Positions 1 to 12,294 of a stretch of 64,000 nt of DNA are shown piece by piece. The position numbers and the translations under genes are program-made. Source of the DNA: Lolium rigidum (Eukaryota; Streptophyta; Magnoliopsida; Poales; Poaceae); NCBI RefSeq assembly GCF_022539505.1, contig NC_061514.1:325173090-325237089 (forward strand), in the 5' to 3' direction. Below the pieces are notes generated by a model. That model made no database searches. It saw only the letters and a program-made list of their open reading frames with translations, and was not told where the DNA came from. Each line of letters opens with the position of its first letter. Position 1 is the first letter of the stretch.

Positions 1-1439
1 CCAACGTACTCTGTGTGTTATCATGTGCATAACGTTGCTTATGTGTTAAAATCTATAGACCCAGCCCAAGATAGTAGAATCCTTCCACATTGGGCCTTCT
101 CATTAATTGCTCTCCACCGTCAATGGTGTGGTGTGGGCTGTAAGGGGGATCTACACATGTAGCATACTAATGGCGGTAAGACTACCTAGATTTGTTTTCT
201 GATCCGACAACAACTGACTAGTGCACTAATCTCCTTCATCTTTGATCCATCTTATTTCTGCAACTACGGAATGGTGCTTGGACCTTTTGCTCTATCTGGA
301 TTCTTATACTTCTCTATGTGTGAAGGAATCAGCCACAAAACATGTACCCGCCATTGCTCGATCCTAGCTCAGGCAAGACCGAAGACGATCCGTCACAAGT
401 CTCTTGGCGGCTTCGACCGCAAGACCAAGAAGAATTCCGCTGATAGCCCATTAGCCTCAGTTTGCAAAGACGCATGCAGGGACACGCGACGCCGGTCCAA
501 ATAAATTTTGGACCCATTGAGAGTTAAATAAATATAATTTATACTAAACTTTTATACTCATATATAAATTATTTTGTTACACACCTTCTTCGTTACATAT
601 TCAACATAATTAATCCGGTATGAAATGGTACTAATATTAATTGTATCGTTCTTTTTTGTTCCAATGTGTATTAATTATTAGACTTATCTTGTGCTAAACA
701 AATGTATTTTACAAAATTATGTCATTTCCTACTATACAAACATAGTCAAAATTGTACGCATCGTTTTTTTGCGTCTCCATTAATGTTTAACTATATTCAA
801 TAGTTTGGTAGATATATCCATTTAGATATGTTCTAACAAACATCTTAATAGAGAGATTTCTAGTGTATCATTCGGTCAGATTTTTGTTACAAACTTTAAG
901 AGTATAAATTGGATTGTTTTCTTGATTGTTTACTGCCTTTTATGGTCAGATATGTATTACAGGTTACAACGTGTTGAGTAATGATCTGACAATTCATACA
1001 TTATGTATATATTTGATATTGGAAATCACTAATAACAAACTATTATTAATGATGAATTATCTAAATTTCTCGTGCACACAACTTAACTTGCTAGGCTCAT
1101 CAATGGCGTTGGTACACACAACTTTTCGGAAACACGAGACACCGGTTCCCTCGAACTACCTAGAAGGGACTTGGAAAAAACATAAAATTTAGAGAACGCA
1201 CGTTCCGCTGGAGAGCCAGCGGCTCGTCGGATTCTGGCTGCTACATTTCAGGCATAGTGTTTCTAAACCATCCTAACTAGATATTGAATCACTGCTAGAT
1301 GGAAGTTCTGAAAAGAAGAAGAATCCTTAGAAATATTTTCAAGGAGTTCGGCATGACGGCACCTCACACCTTGTTCTAAACGAACTATAAATGTTAGAAT
1401 GAAATTTCACTTTTTACCTTACTTGTGCGTTTATAGACA
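1..1439. other. Intergenic, AT-rich, no gene seen
   Basis: I see no convincing coding signal here. The open frames are short and lack recognisable motifs. The sequence is AT-rich, with a moderately GC-rich patch near 330-510 that does not read as a known protein. Confidence 0.5.
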
Positions 1440-2600
1440 TTATCCAGAAACCGCTGTCAGGTCGCTCCTGATTGGACGATTCCGGAGCCCCTCCCGAAAC
1501 CCTAGTCTATCCTGACTCACCTCGTCTCCCCTAGCCGCCGCCAGCGCCCGTCCTGCCAAAGGCGGAGGGCTGTGGTGGTGCACGTCTTGCTGCACGACGT
1601 CAGGTGCGCGAGCGTGGAGTCCTGCAGCGGAAAACTTGAGGAGGCGGCGGCGGTGTGCTTGGCAGAGTGACCGAGATGTCGACCCTCTCCGCGTGCTTCT
1701 TCGTGACGAGTGGACTATGGCAGCACTGACCCATCCCGGGCTCGATATGGTCGTGCAGGTTGTGGTCGACGTGCAAGTGCAACGTCCGACGCGGGATCTC
1801 GCGACGAGTGCGAGCAGCATCATAGCAACGGCATACCAATGATGGGAGGTGGTGGCACGTACGGGCCCAATTTGGGTCTGATCTCGGCTCAACGGGTTTG
1901 GTGACACGCATGTCTGTGCTTTACTAGGGGTTGACGCTGGCGCGAGAATGGGGACTTTGCCCGTGCAGCCTTGATCCTCTTCTTCCCCTCAACAGGCTAG
2001 TGGTGAGGGGGCTGCTGGCTTGGTCGGAATAAAGTTGGTTTGGCCTTGCTCATCTGCTTGCCACAAGTAGCCGATCTTCCTGATGAAGACCGGCTCTGTC
2101 TAGCTACTGACGAGTTCCGGTCTTCTTGTCGGTGATCTCCTACATTTGGTGCATGGCGTCATCGGATATCTAGATTAGAATTCATCTGTTCATGTGCGAT
2201 TTTACCTTTAGCTAGTGAGGTTTTATTAGGCCATGTCATGAAGCTTCGAGTTCTTGTCGATGCTATGGGATATGTTTAAATATAGATGAATTGATAGAGG
2301 TGGCGAAAGTCATGGTGGCTGCGGTTGGAAGTTTGTAATGATGGATGATGATAACTTTTGTTCATTGTTTCCTTCTCGAAGGCGTGACTTTTGGAGAATA
2401 TCTTTTCTAGTCCGTGTGTTGTAATTAGGGTGGTTAGAGTGTTGTTATTGCGAGTATTTCAACACCGCGACGGGGTCTTTTGTTTTCTTTTTGGTATGTG
2501 CATCCTTGATGTCTTTGGGTATCTAGATGCTAGAGAGGCCAGATATAATTGATATATTCGTGATATTAATATATTTCTTTTATCAGAATTTTTTTATGAG
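1440..2600 (+). mobile_element. Possible LINE 3'-end remnant
   Basis: A GC-rich 5' half (1440-1910) passes into a T-rich tail ending near 2560-2600 with a repeated 'gatattaatatatt' style motif, 'cttttatca' and a T run. Grass non-LTR retrotransposon 3' ends often look like this. No reverse transcriptase or endonuclease reading is visible, so the call rests on composition and tail shape only. It could equally be an untranslated or promoter remnant of a lost gene. Confidence 0.3.
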
Positions 2601-3443
2601 ACATGCACCCTATGTAATGTGAAATTCTTTCAAGGGTACTCCACGGAAATTCTTAGTCTGACGGTGGCTGTCAGGATCCACACCTACAAGAGCCGCATGA
2701 TCAACGAATTTGTTTCACAATCTGAAAATTTAAAATATATTATCTCTTAAACCATTAACTTAAGTGACCGTCTATTTTCGCCATTGGGTTTATCTTGATG
2801 ACAAATTTAAACCAGATCTCATCTTAATATATTCTAACGGATTTTTTCATCGTCGGTTGTCGGTTGCCAGATTATAATACTGTAGCTATCATATTATACT
2901 AGTTAGCAGTTTCCAACCAAATAATACATAATTACAAGATAATTTTATACATTTAAATTTAGAAGTTAGACTACTTTTGCATTATGCATTTATGCACTAC
3001 TTTTATTATTGCAATGATCATGATTTTTTAGTACAAGTCTGTATTATTAAATTTCATGTCATATTTAATGATCATATGAATGTTTGATGCCTACTTTTTC
3101 TAGTAGTTTTATTGTTTTGTAGAAAAATTCTAAGTGACTTAACTCCGCTATAGTTTCGTTATAGCTTCCTTGGCAACTAGAAATTATCACCGCTAAAAGG
3201 TATGGCCCGCTATTTTAAACTTTGACTACAAGTTTGTGGTATTATTAGTCGGTGTAGCGAGGGCCTTGCAATCTATAATCTTCTTAAGATTTGATTATGT
3301 TCGTAATGATTAGGAGAAATCGTGACTATCATGAACGATGTTTATAAAGGAAAGAAGTTTCAACTCCGATGATTTAAAGTAGCTTTTAAGTATATTTCTC
3401 TAACACAAGGGCACTTCTCCTAGTGCGGTTAAAATTCTTGATA
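2601..3443. other. AT-rich intergenic stretch
   Basis: Nothing recognisable. It is very AT-rich, without long frames or clear terminal repeats, and ends at the degenerate CACTA-like terminus at 3444. Confidence 0.45.
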
Positions 3444-3806
3444 CACAACAGGAATCATTCGATACGCCGACGGCTGGTTTCCCTCGGCGTAGCCGCGCCT
3501 GGCCCTCAGCGTAGGCTACGCCGACGACAACCCTCGGTGTAGGCTACGCCGACGGCAGCCCTCGGCGTCCACCTCCCTCCGCAGAGACGGCCGTGCCGTC
3601 GGCGTACGCCTCCTACGCCGACGGTGCCCAGTAACACTCAGCGTAGACGCCCTCGGCGCAGTGTGGCGGAGCGACGTCGCCGTTAACGGAGGGTTGCTAG
3701 CCGTCTCCATACGTCGATGGCCATGTCCTCGGCATAGGACGCGACGTGGCACGCTGAGGGGCGCCCAGGCCAGAGGCTACGTCGACGGCAATGCCCTCGG
3801 CATAGG
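3444..3806. repeat. CACTA subterminal repeat block (left)
   Basis: Many short direct and inverted copies of a motif close to CTACGCCGACGGC and GCCCTCGGCGTAG are packed into about 350 bp. In CACTA elements such arrays next to the termini are transposase binding sites. The last copy (about 3742-3803) is nearly repeated at 5198-5259, on the far side of the 3809-5195 segment. Confidence 0.65.
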
Positions 3807-3808
3807 AA

Positions 3809-5195
3809 CACTACAAGAAATCTGCCATAAGTTGACAAAATAGAGGTATCACTGAAACGTCACTAATGGCTACTTATGACGTTACAGTGACGCTTTTCAA
3901 AACGTGGAAAGTTGGGAGTCAGCAGTGACTGCTTAAGACGTTCCACTTGAAAACGTCGTAGAGCTTTGCGACGTTTTAAAATGTCACTGACGGCATGACG
4001 TTCCCAAAACGTCATGGGCACCTGCCCGAGTCCGAGCCGTGGCAATCCGACGTGGCAAAATTGTGACGAATTAGAAATGTCATTATCTGAATTCAGCCCG
4101 GTCCATTCAGCTCCTTATGTGGGCTGAGCCCATTAGTTCTGATTATTTTTTTCGGCTTTGTTGGGCCTTGGCCCGTAACTGGCCCAATTACCTCGGCCTT
4201 TTTAGCTTATTTTTTTTCAACGGCCTTTTTAGCTGCTGTACTTACTGGGCCTGGGCCAATTTTCATTGGGCCGTGGCCTTTTTAGGATCCATTACAGTTT
4301 TGGACCGGCAGTCAATAAGAACCGGTCAAGCTCATTATTAGTATAAACATAAAACTTAGCAAATTAATCAATTACATTGCAGCAACAAGAACCAGTCAAG
4401 CTCATTATTAGTATGAACATAAAACTTTTGTCACGGTGACTTGGAGCAATAAGACTCAGTTATGCTCGTTATTACAATATAAACATAAAATTTCACTAGA
4501 GTTGTCTTCAGGATCTCCAGCATGCATCTTGCTAGAAAATGATGTTGCACAAGTTGTCTTCAGGTTCTCCAGCTCCAGGTTGTTCCGCAGCAGCTCGTCC
4601 TACACAGCCCAGAAACATCTCTTCAGGTCAACCCAAGTAAAATAAGCATCAAGGAACATAGTACACAGCAAACTCTTCTTCACAGCAAGATACAACAATC
4701 GTAGAGTTGCTAAGCAAACATAAAGTGGGCGTGAAGTGTGAGCACTGGCATGCTATCGTGGCGATAAACAATGATAAGGGAACATTACATAGTATCTGCT
4801 ACTTTGGTCCATGAATTCTAAGATCATGAAGTAACAATTATAAGGCAACATAACGTAGTATCTTCAATGTGTATAATGCTATTTGTAGCGAAACAGATCG
4901 AAACCACAACTGGTCAACACATTATAGCATGAGTAACCTTGAAATAAGACAGGAAAAATAAGAATTTGGAGGTGCAATGTCCAACTAGCAAGTGCAGAGG
5001 GATGATTCGGATATTTGCACCAGCTTATTATGTAAATGATAGTAGGAAGTGGTTTAACACGTGATAGGGACACAGAAAAATTATATACTTTCATACCTGC
5101 TCATGGCTTCTCTGCTCGTAACAGTTACACCTGGCAACGGAGAAAGAGTCAAAAGAAGGAAGTATTAGACCAAGACATCTACATCAATCTCACTG
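3809..5195. mobile_element. Non-autonomous CACTA-type insertion (right end unclear)
   Basis: It starts with CACTACAAGAAATCTGCC, a canonical CACTA terminus. This is followed to about 4080 by many GACGTT/AACGTC copies in both orientations, a second type of CACTA subterminal array, and then by GGCCC-rich and AT-rich non-coding sequence. A near-identical segment of about 60 bp of the host CACTA repeat lies on both sides (3742-3803 and 5198-5259). No inverted terminus ending in TTTCTTGTAGTG is visible before 5196, so the right end is deleted or lies elsewhere. No transposase is encoded. Confidence 0.5.
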
Positions 5196-5440
5196 AAGCG
5201 ACGTGGCACGCTGAGGGGCGCCTAGGCCAGAGGCTACGCCGACGGCAATGCCCTCGGCATAGCCCTGACCATATGGTCATGCCAAGGGTCTATGCCGACG
5301 GCTTTGCCCTCGGCGTAGCCCTGGCCAGTTTTTTTTTCACGTCACCCAATTCAGCAGGTTTCACAACACCCAATTCACCCAAATTCACCATAATTCACCA
5401 CAATTCACCAAAATCACCGAAATCACCAAAATAGCATATA
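5196..5440. repeat. CACTA subterminal repeats plus AATTCACC-type short repeats
   Basis: 5196-5330 resumes the GCCGACGGC/GCCCTCGGC array of the outer CACTA element. 5340-5437 is an imperfect short tandem array of units like AATTCACC and AAATCACC. It lies just outside the end of the element's minus-strand ORF. Confidence 0.55.
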
Positions 5441-5451
5441 ATTCACATAAT

Positions 5452-7113
5452 TTCATACATAGTGCACACATAGCATACAAGAGGACCCAGGCGGGGTGTA
5501 TGCGCCCTCATCGTTAGTGAAACGAGAAGCCCGGGTCCGAGGTAGCGCTCCAGTAGAAGCTGCAGAAGAACCAGCTGTAGAAGCACCGGGAGAACTACGA
5601 GGAAAAGTCGACGGAGAGGCACTAGCAGAACGCCCAGGAGACCGACCACCTTCATGAACCGGTGTGACCTCGCGCCCACCCGGCGAGGCCTGGTTCCCGG
5701 AGCACCCCGTTCCCTACATGTTCCCTAGATGTTAGCAACTTGTAAGGCAAAGGAAAGCGGTAACTATCGGTTTGGCAAAGAACTTACCGGTGTAGATTCG
5801 TAGTAAGTCCTAGCGAAACTTGCCCTCGATGGCATGATTGACAATTTCCCCGCCATGAGAACTGGATCTGGTCTCGGTGCACCAGTAGCCAAAGATATCA
5901 TCAGTGCCTGCAAGATAGGTTACATGTCAGGCTTTGCAGAAATAAAACATCAAACTGAGACTTGTCATCTACTTGCGAAAAGAAAGATTCAAACTTACTT
6001 CTACATACGCCATGTAGGCCGTATGCATCTTCTGGTACTGCGCAGAGGCCTGCTGATACTCATCATGACACGCTTCGAAGGCCGCATCGAATTCAGGCTA
6101 CAATTTCAGAAACAATGAATCTCATCAACACTTAGCCATGTAGGAACGAAAACCAGAAAGAGGATGAAAATGAAGAAAACTTACATCATAGGTGGGTGGA
6201 CAAGCAGGCCGGGGATGAGGCTGGGGGCTGTCGGCGGTGAGGGTATGCTTGAGACGCGTGTAGCTCGTGGCTGGGGTAGGCTTGACCGCCTTATTAAGAA
6301 AGGGGTAACGGCCATGCCTACGCCCGGGTCATCCACATACGGGTGACGAGACCTCACCATGTCGCAGTAGTCATCCTTGGCGGCCTTGGCACTGCCGCAG
6401 TACTGTGGCTGAGGCAATGTGGGATCGGGCTTCGTCTTCGTCCGCATCATGTCATATACCTGGGGATTATGAATCTCCTCCCCAGGTGGTGCCTCGGCCA
6501 ACTGCATCGCGAAAAGAAAGGTTATGCGTATCAACATGTAACATGACGGGAAATGAAAGCAGGTCGTTCCATGAATATACATACCACTTTTCCCTTGTAG
6601 CGGTAAAAGTCGCGGTTTCCCGCGCAGTTTGTACCACCGGGCCTCGGTTCTCCATGTTACGCCTCGACACGGCTGCAAAATCCTCGTCCATCTTGAGCCA
6701 CCTTGCCCTGATCGATCAGCTCCTCCCATGCATCTTTATGCGGCTCAGCCCACTCGAGACAAACCTGAAAATGCAATAATCAACTCAAGATAATCCAATG
6801 GAAACTTAGCAGCAATGTAGAATCTCATTGACATTTTACTCACCGACATTTACTCATCAATGGTCATCGCCTATTCGGACGTAGGCTCGTTACCGACATA
6901 GTACTCCTTCTTGACCCTCTTACCCTTTTTAGCCCAGAAGGCACTAGCGGACGTGACCTTTTGGTTGTACCACTGCTGCGGTGTCAACCTCTCACAAGCG
7001 GCACACAAATTGAGACACGCCTGCCTATCATCCTTCGGGTCCACATGATAGAAGCACTTCAATCATGCATAAATCAGTTGTGAAAGTCATGAGTTAGCAC
7101 TTTAGACTCATCA
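5452..7113 (-). pseudogene. CACTA second ORF (transposase_24-type), 3' part, degenerate
   Basis: Minus-strand exon pieces read as the TNPA-like second protein of grass CACTA elements. At 6467-6729 there is a block with AAVSRRNMENRGPVV and, in another frame, RETATFTATREKWYVY or LLPLQGKSG. At 6871-7062 there is a Cys-containing block with KCFYHVDPKDDRQAC and RLTPQQWYNQKV. The probable C-terminus near 5452-5530 reads TPPGSSCMLC. Frames change between blocks and there are in-frame stops, so no intact product can form. The N-terminal half lies at 14174-15409 and was separated by Gypsy element A. In living elements the protein binds subterminal repeats and assists transposition. Confidence 0.6.
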
Positions 7114-7333
7114 ACTATTGTTATCACCAGAATTTGACCGAGTCAGAGGTGGGCCGTGATCAAGATGGACGTGAAGAATATATATATAGAAGAAATGCGT
7201 GAGTCGGCCTTTTATACCAAGTTGGGCTTAATTGCCCGTGTATCTGTAACATATTAGATCGCATCTTAGTTTAGAAGTTAGAATCTTACTCGTGCACGGT
7301 TGGTGCACGCCCACATTAGAAAGTCCCCTGGAC

Positions 7334-7341
7334 TATAAATA
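7334..7341 (+). promoter_or_regulatory. TATA box of element A 5' LTR
   Basis: TATAAATA within GGACTATAAATATGTA. The same box is at 13212-13219 in the 3' LTR and at 21724-21731 and 26926-26933 in the sister element B. It should set the U3/R boundary about 30 bp downstream. Confidence 0.75.
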
Positions 7342-7449
7342 TGTATCTAGGGTTTATGGAATAAACAACAACCAACGTTCAACCACAAACAAATCTCGGC
7401 GCATCGCCAACTCCTTCGTCTCGAGGGTTTCTACCGGTAGCACCATGCT

Positions 7450-7652
7450 GCCTAGATCGCATCTTGCGATCTAGGCAAGACAAGCCTGCCCACGTTGTTC
7501 ATGCGTTGCTCGTATCGAAGCCTTTTTGATGGCGAGCAACGTAGCTATCTTAGACATGTTAGGGTTAGCATTGTTCTTCATATTACATGCTTTCGTAGTG
7601 CAACCCTTGCATGTCTAGCCGCCCTTACACCTATCTTAGGTGTAGGGGCGGC
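7450..7652 (+). other. Series of three stem-loops in the LTR leader
   Basis: Three inverted repeats lie in a row downstream of the TATA box. The first is 7450-7461 with 7465-7476 (perfect 12-bp arms, TCT loop). The second is 7504-7512 with 7533-7541 (perfect 9-bp arms). The third is 7618-7633 with 7637-7652 (16-bp arms, one mismatch, TCT loop). Equivalent sets lie at 13329-13533, 21849-22051 and 27050-27251. As RNA they would form strong hairpins in the R/U5 part of the transcript. A role in dimerisation, packaging or translation is inference. Confidence 0.7.
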
Positions 7653-8287
7653 ACCCCGCTTGATCATAGTTTAGTAGATCTGATCCGTTACGGTTGCTCC
7701 TTGTTTCATCAAGGATTAGTTTAACATCCGCAATAGTTAGGCCTTACAAAGGGTTGGAGGATCCAGCGGCGTGTAGGGTGGCGTTTGCTAGCCCTAGAAA
7801 GGATGTTCCGGGATCAACCTCGTGTTGGTTTTTAGGCCCCGTCTAGGATCGGCTTACGGTCACCGTGCGCGAGCGCGAGGCCCAATCGTGAGTAGGATGA
7901 TCCGATTATGCGGTGAAAACCCTAAATCGTCGTAGATCTCATTAGCTTTACCTTGATCAAGCAGGACCACCATATATTCGGACACCTCGTCCGAATCATG
8001 GGTGGATCGGCTCTTTGAGCCGATTCACAGGATAACCCGAGAGCCGATCGAGGCTCGTATTTAACGTTTACGTGTGTGCCCTGCAGGAAACTAAGCGAGG
8101 CATCATCCACACCTTCCCCGACCAGGTATAGGTCAGGTGGCACGCCCTTGCAGCTTGGCATCGGCGCGTGCGACCGGGAGGCTTTGCGGGCCGTCGCTCC
8201 GAGGGACCGGGGCCGGCCGCAGCCCTAGTTGTTCCCGGCTCTACGGTGTTGCCCGTCTCTGCCCGCCGTGGGGTTTCGACGTCAACA

Positions 8288-8311
8288 CATTCTCGGCACG
8301 CCCGGTGGGAC
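8288..8311 (+). other. Primer-binding-site region of element A
   Basis: The sequence directly after the LTR reads CATTCTCGGCACGCCCGGTG and is identical at 22695 onward in element B. It does not begin with the usual TGG, so I do not assign a tRNA. Confidence 0.5.
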
Positions 8312-8349
8312 AGCCTTCGACATCCACAACATCGCCATCTACATCCGAG

Positions 8350-11072
8350 ATGGCGGAAGACACTCCGGTCACGTACGAGGATCCGCCTGATGAGCTCAAG
8401 AAGAAACATGACGAGATCAAGGCAACCCTCGAAGCCGAACTCATCGGCTCCTTCCACCGAACCCGCTCCCATGGCGTCAGGTGGAAGGGTTTCACACCCG
8501 AAGGCGCGCTCGATGGAGTGGACCTGTCCGCCCCGTCGAAGAACGCACCAGGTCGCCGCGTGCGGAGATCAACTACATGGTGGCTCATTCGCCGCACCGC
8601 CACTCGAGAGCCTCGGTGAACACCTTGGAGCGTGTCGCTCGCGCGTCGTCAAGGAAATCATGAGCCACCGGTATTCTCCGTCGGGACCAGCTCGGGACTT
8701 TCAAGGGAGAGATGCCGCTCCAGCCCCGCCCGTTCGCATGGGCAGCACCGGAACTGCCGAACTCATCGGCATACGTCGTCTACAAGATTGGTGGTGATCC
8801 TAGTGACTACCAATTCCTACCTGAGGCACCCAAGGAGATCCCGCATGGATACGCGTGCGCATACGTGCCGGACTGCAACGCCTGGGCACTCTCGAACCAG
8901 GCTGCAACATCAGGGGCCTCTGGAACGGCAGGAGGAACGTCAGGAGCCGATCCTGAGAAGCAATCGTGGCTAGCTAAGTACGCCACTCCGACGAACCTCC
9001 AAAGCCCAGCTTCTGCAGTTGGCTTAGAACCGGAAAAGCAAGCATGGCTGGTTAAGTATGCCACCCCGGCGAATCTTCAGGGTTCGACACCTTCAGCCAT
9101 CACGACGGATCAGATTTGTGCAATTCTGAAAGATCAGTTCGGTATGATGCCGAAAAGGAAGGCGTTCGGCTACACCAAGCCGTACCCCAACAGCTACGAA
9201 CCGATCCCGCTGCCACCCAAATATCGGCTCCCGGACTTCACGAAGTTTAGTGGATCAGATGGGTCTAGCTCCATCGAGCATGTGAGCCGATATTTGGCAC
9301 AGCTCGGGCACGATCTCAGCGTCGACGAGTTGCGCGTGAGGTTCTTCGCACAGTCCCTCACAGGATCGGCTTTCGGGTGGTACACATCGCTACCACCGAA
9401 CTCCATCCGGACTTGGAAGCAGCTTGGAAGAGCAGTTCCATGAGCAGTATCACTCGGAGGCTTCCGATGTTGGCATTGCCGATCTAGCGCAAGTACGACG
9501 AAGCGCGGGGAAACAAGTGTCGGAATACGTCCAGCCGCTTCAGGACCATTAGGAACCGATGCTTTTCGGCTCATATAAGTGAAAAAGAAGCAGTCGAGTT
9601 GGCGGTGGTGGGTCTCTCATCATCAATCAAGGACGTGGCCTCCCAAGCAGACTACCCTTCGTTGGCGCACATGGTGCAAAAGCTGTCAGCATATGAACAG
9701 CGCCACCCAGATGTTTACCAGGACAAATTCAAGCGGGTGGTGACCTTGGTTGAGGCAGACGAAGATGAAGGTGCTATGGGAGATCAGGAGGTAGCAGTGG
9801 CTGAATGGACTCGAGCGACAGGCCCCGTGACCTGCAAATGGGTGAAGCCACAAGGCCCTCCAAAAGGGTTCGACTTCGACGTGACCAAGACTGAGCAGAT
9901 TTTTGATCTCTTACTCACGGAGAAGCATATAAAGGTACCCGAAGGCCACAAGATCCCCACGGCGCAGGAGCTGAACGGAAAGCCATACCGCAAATGGCAT
10001 AACACGTTCTCCCACACCACCAACGACCGCAGGGTGTGGCGGCAGCAGATCCAAATGGCGATAGAAAATGGACGGTTGATTTTTAACCAAGTACGCCATG
10101 AAGGTCGACACACACCCTTCCCCGCCGTAAACATGGTGGAGTATACTTACCATGGAGGGTGCCAGCCGGATTTCTCGTGCCAAATCAATATGGTAGATCT
10201 TGGACACCATGTCGGCAAGGATGGAGATGAGGGCAGCTGCTCTCATAGCAAAGATACGAGAGGAAGCCGCTCCACGCGATCGGCTCCGCCAAGATGGCAA
10301 GCGCTACGTAACAGAGGGAGAAGTGAAGAACATAAGATATCAGCGACCTCTCTCTGATCACCTCCTCAACAAGTATGTGAGTCAGTACGACCAACGCCGA
10401 CGGTCAAGCGATGATGACGAAAGAGATCGTCTGGCTAGAGAAGCCAGAAGACATCGTCGGCATAATCGCGATGAGGAAAAGGCAAGGGAGCAAGACGACG
10501 AGGACAGGCACTGGGATTGTCCCTTCTTCAGGCACTGCTAGGATTCAGGAATGAGCCGATCGCCAACAATCGGCAATTGCCCAGAATGCAACCGGAAGAA
10601 GAAGGAGGCAGCCAACGTGTCCGTGTTCGAGCGCTTGGGACCTCTCCCGCCACAGAGCAAACGAGCTGAGTCCCCTCGGTTGAAAGATCTCGAAGATTCA
10701 GAAGACGAGGGAGAAGAAGAAGACAGGTATCACCGGCCAAGGTGGTGCCCTGATGGACTCAGCCGATCCCAGAAATGCAGGGTTCAACGATTGCGCGGCC
10801 TGGAAGAAGCCGAGAGGTTATACTTGCATACATTGAGGAAGGCAAGGCCTGATCTGGCTGCGAAGGTTCAGCGAACCTTGGATGAAGAGGGTCGTCCACG
10901 GAAAATGGAGTGGCGCCCCAAGCAAAGGAAAGCCGATAACATGGTGCTCGTTCTTCCGACGAAGCTTAGTGCTCCACGATTACACGATGCACTCAAGGTG
11001 GGCGACAGCAAGCGCACCAACATGATGAAGTCAGAGATTGGGCTGGTTTTATCTACCGGCTTGAACGAGTAG
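8350..11072 (+). pseudogene. gag-like polyprotein of element A, frameshifted
   Basis: The likely start is the ATG at 8350, 62 bp after the LTR. The reading passes through at least four broken frames: 8350-8619, 8712-9443, about 9599-10357 and 10200-11072. The 8712-9443 block has the retrotransposon-gag core (LPDFTKFSGSDGSSSIEHV, then FAQSLTGSAFGWYTSLPP). The next block has QIFDLLLTEKHIKVPEGHKI and KWHNTFSHTTNDRRVWR. The last has the Cys cluster HWDCPFFRHC followed by CPECNRKKKEAANVSVFERL, probably a nucleic-acid-binding knuckle. An in-frame stop lies directly after HWDCPFFRHC (near 10540). Compared with element B, the protease segment is missing: LPTKLSAP is followed closely by the tail EIGLVLSTGL. 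No intact product is possible, so the element would need Gag and Pol from elsewhere. Confidence 0.75.
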
Positions 11073-12294
11073 CAAGAGCACGTCAATGAGCAAACGTGGC
11101 GAGGCTGATCCTTGTGATCGGCCCCAAAAATTTATGAAGGGACATTACAAAACCTTCATCGAACAAGCAACATGGAGGCCGATTCCAGCAATCGGCCAAA
11201 ATTATCCTCACCATCCTTTCTGCCTGGGTTCAACATGTTATCCAACAGAGCCGATACCATCAATTCTCTTGACAGAATCGGCTCGGGGGGGCACCCAGGT
11301 AGATAAAACACGAGGATATGCAGTGAAGTGCCTCATTCTTTGGTAATGAGTATTAAAGTATGGGGGCCGATGCACAAGTCGGCCGTAAAAAATTCGGAAA
11401 ATTCGAATTTTTTTGGGCACAGCCGATGCAGCAGACATCGACTTAAGGATATAAAAGCCGATGCATGGCCATCGACTCAAGAGGAATAACTGTTACGATC
11501 GGAGGGTCGATGGAGCACGAAGGGAGATTTTAATGGAAGAACTCCTCAATGGAGTAGTTTAAGGGCTCGGATCCTCTCTTCAAGAACAATGCCAAGAGCA
11601 GCCTGGACGTGCAGATCAGGTCAAGGATGGATTGCATTAGATCCACCAAAGGAAAGGAGCCGATCTAGCCGGCAAGGTGCAGGAAGAACTGAAGAAGCTC
11701 GGGGGGCAGCTCACCTTGAAGGCTCTCTGCTCTGGGAAGCCGATTTATGTTCGAATCGGCTGGTTCTGCATAAAAAGCTCCCTCAGACATGATCAAGCCC
11801 AGGTCCATACAGCTAATTTGCGTATCCTCGTCTCTGTTTTGCCTTGGCTGAGACTCGGGGGGCAACAGGCCTGGTAGGTGCCCTATTTTTTGAGAGCCGA
11901 TTGGAGTTACCTCGGCTGTCACTGCATCATGATCTTCTCAGGGAGGAACTGGGAAGAAAAAAAACGTCGTCTGGTACGAGGTTTGGACCGTGCTGGTGCT
12001 GCAAGAAAAGGAAGAGACTGGTTTCTCAAATTAGCCGATGAACAGCCATCGGCTGCGGGACTGCAAAACGCCACGGTCGAGAGAGACAGTAATAGCCCGA
12101 TTCGTTACTATCGGACTTGGTGTGGCAAGCGAGAGGATGGAAATTGGATTAATGAAAGGAGAAATTGGAAGAACAATTCTCATTAATTCAAAAGAGCGGC
12201 TTTACAAGAAGAGCCGATGGCTCTCAAAAGAGGGATCTGGTGCCTAGTGCACTCGCTATCGCTAGTCCTACTCTACTAGTCGTCGCTGTCCTCA
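11073..12294 (+). other. Non-coding internal region of A with AGCCGAT inverted repeats
   Basis: No coding signal. The stretch holds repeated AGCCGAT/ATCGGCT pairs that can form short hairpins, for example 11176-11197, 11252-11285, 11738-11761 and 12034-12054. CGGGGGG runs recur (11283-11290, 11699-11706 and 11856-11863). The matching region of element B (24560-25900) has the same organisation. Confidence 0.6.

Larger units (their letters stand above)
7119..8287 (+). repeat. 5' LTR of Gypsy element A
   Basis: Starts TGTTATCACC and ends GACGTCAACA, giving TG...CA ends. It matches 12997-14168 almost throughout. It carries a TATA box at 7334-7341, a set of stem-loops at 7450-7652 and an AATCGGCTC/GAGCCGATT-type hairpin near 8005-8026. 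Confidence 0.92.

Noticed and set aside
1440..1911. Protein-coding gene in the GC-rich patch
   Set aside because: Frames on both strands are similar in length, no motif or splice support, and the downstream tail suggests a repeat remnant.
3461..3800. CRISPR-like regular repeat array
   Set aside because: Repeats are short, in both orientations and unevenly spaced; they are CACTA subterminal repeats in a plant genome.
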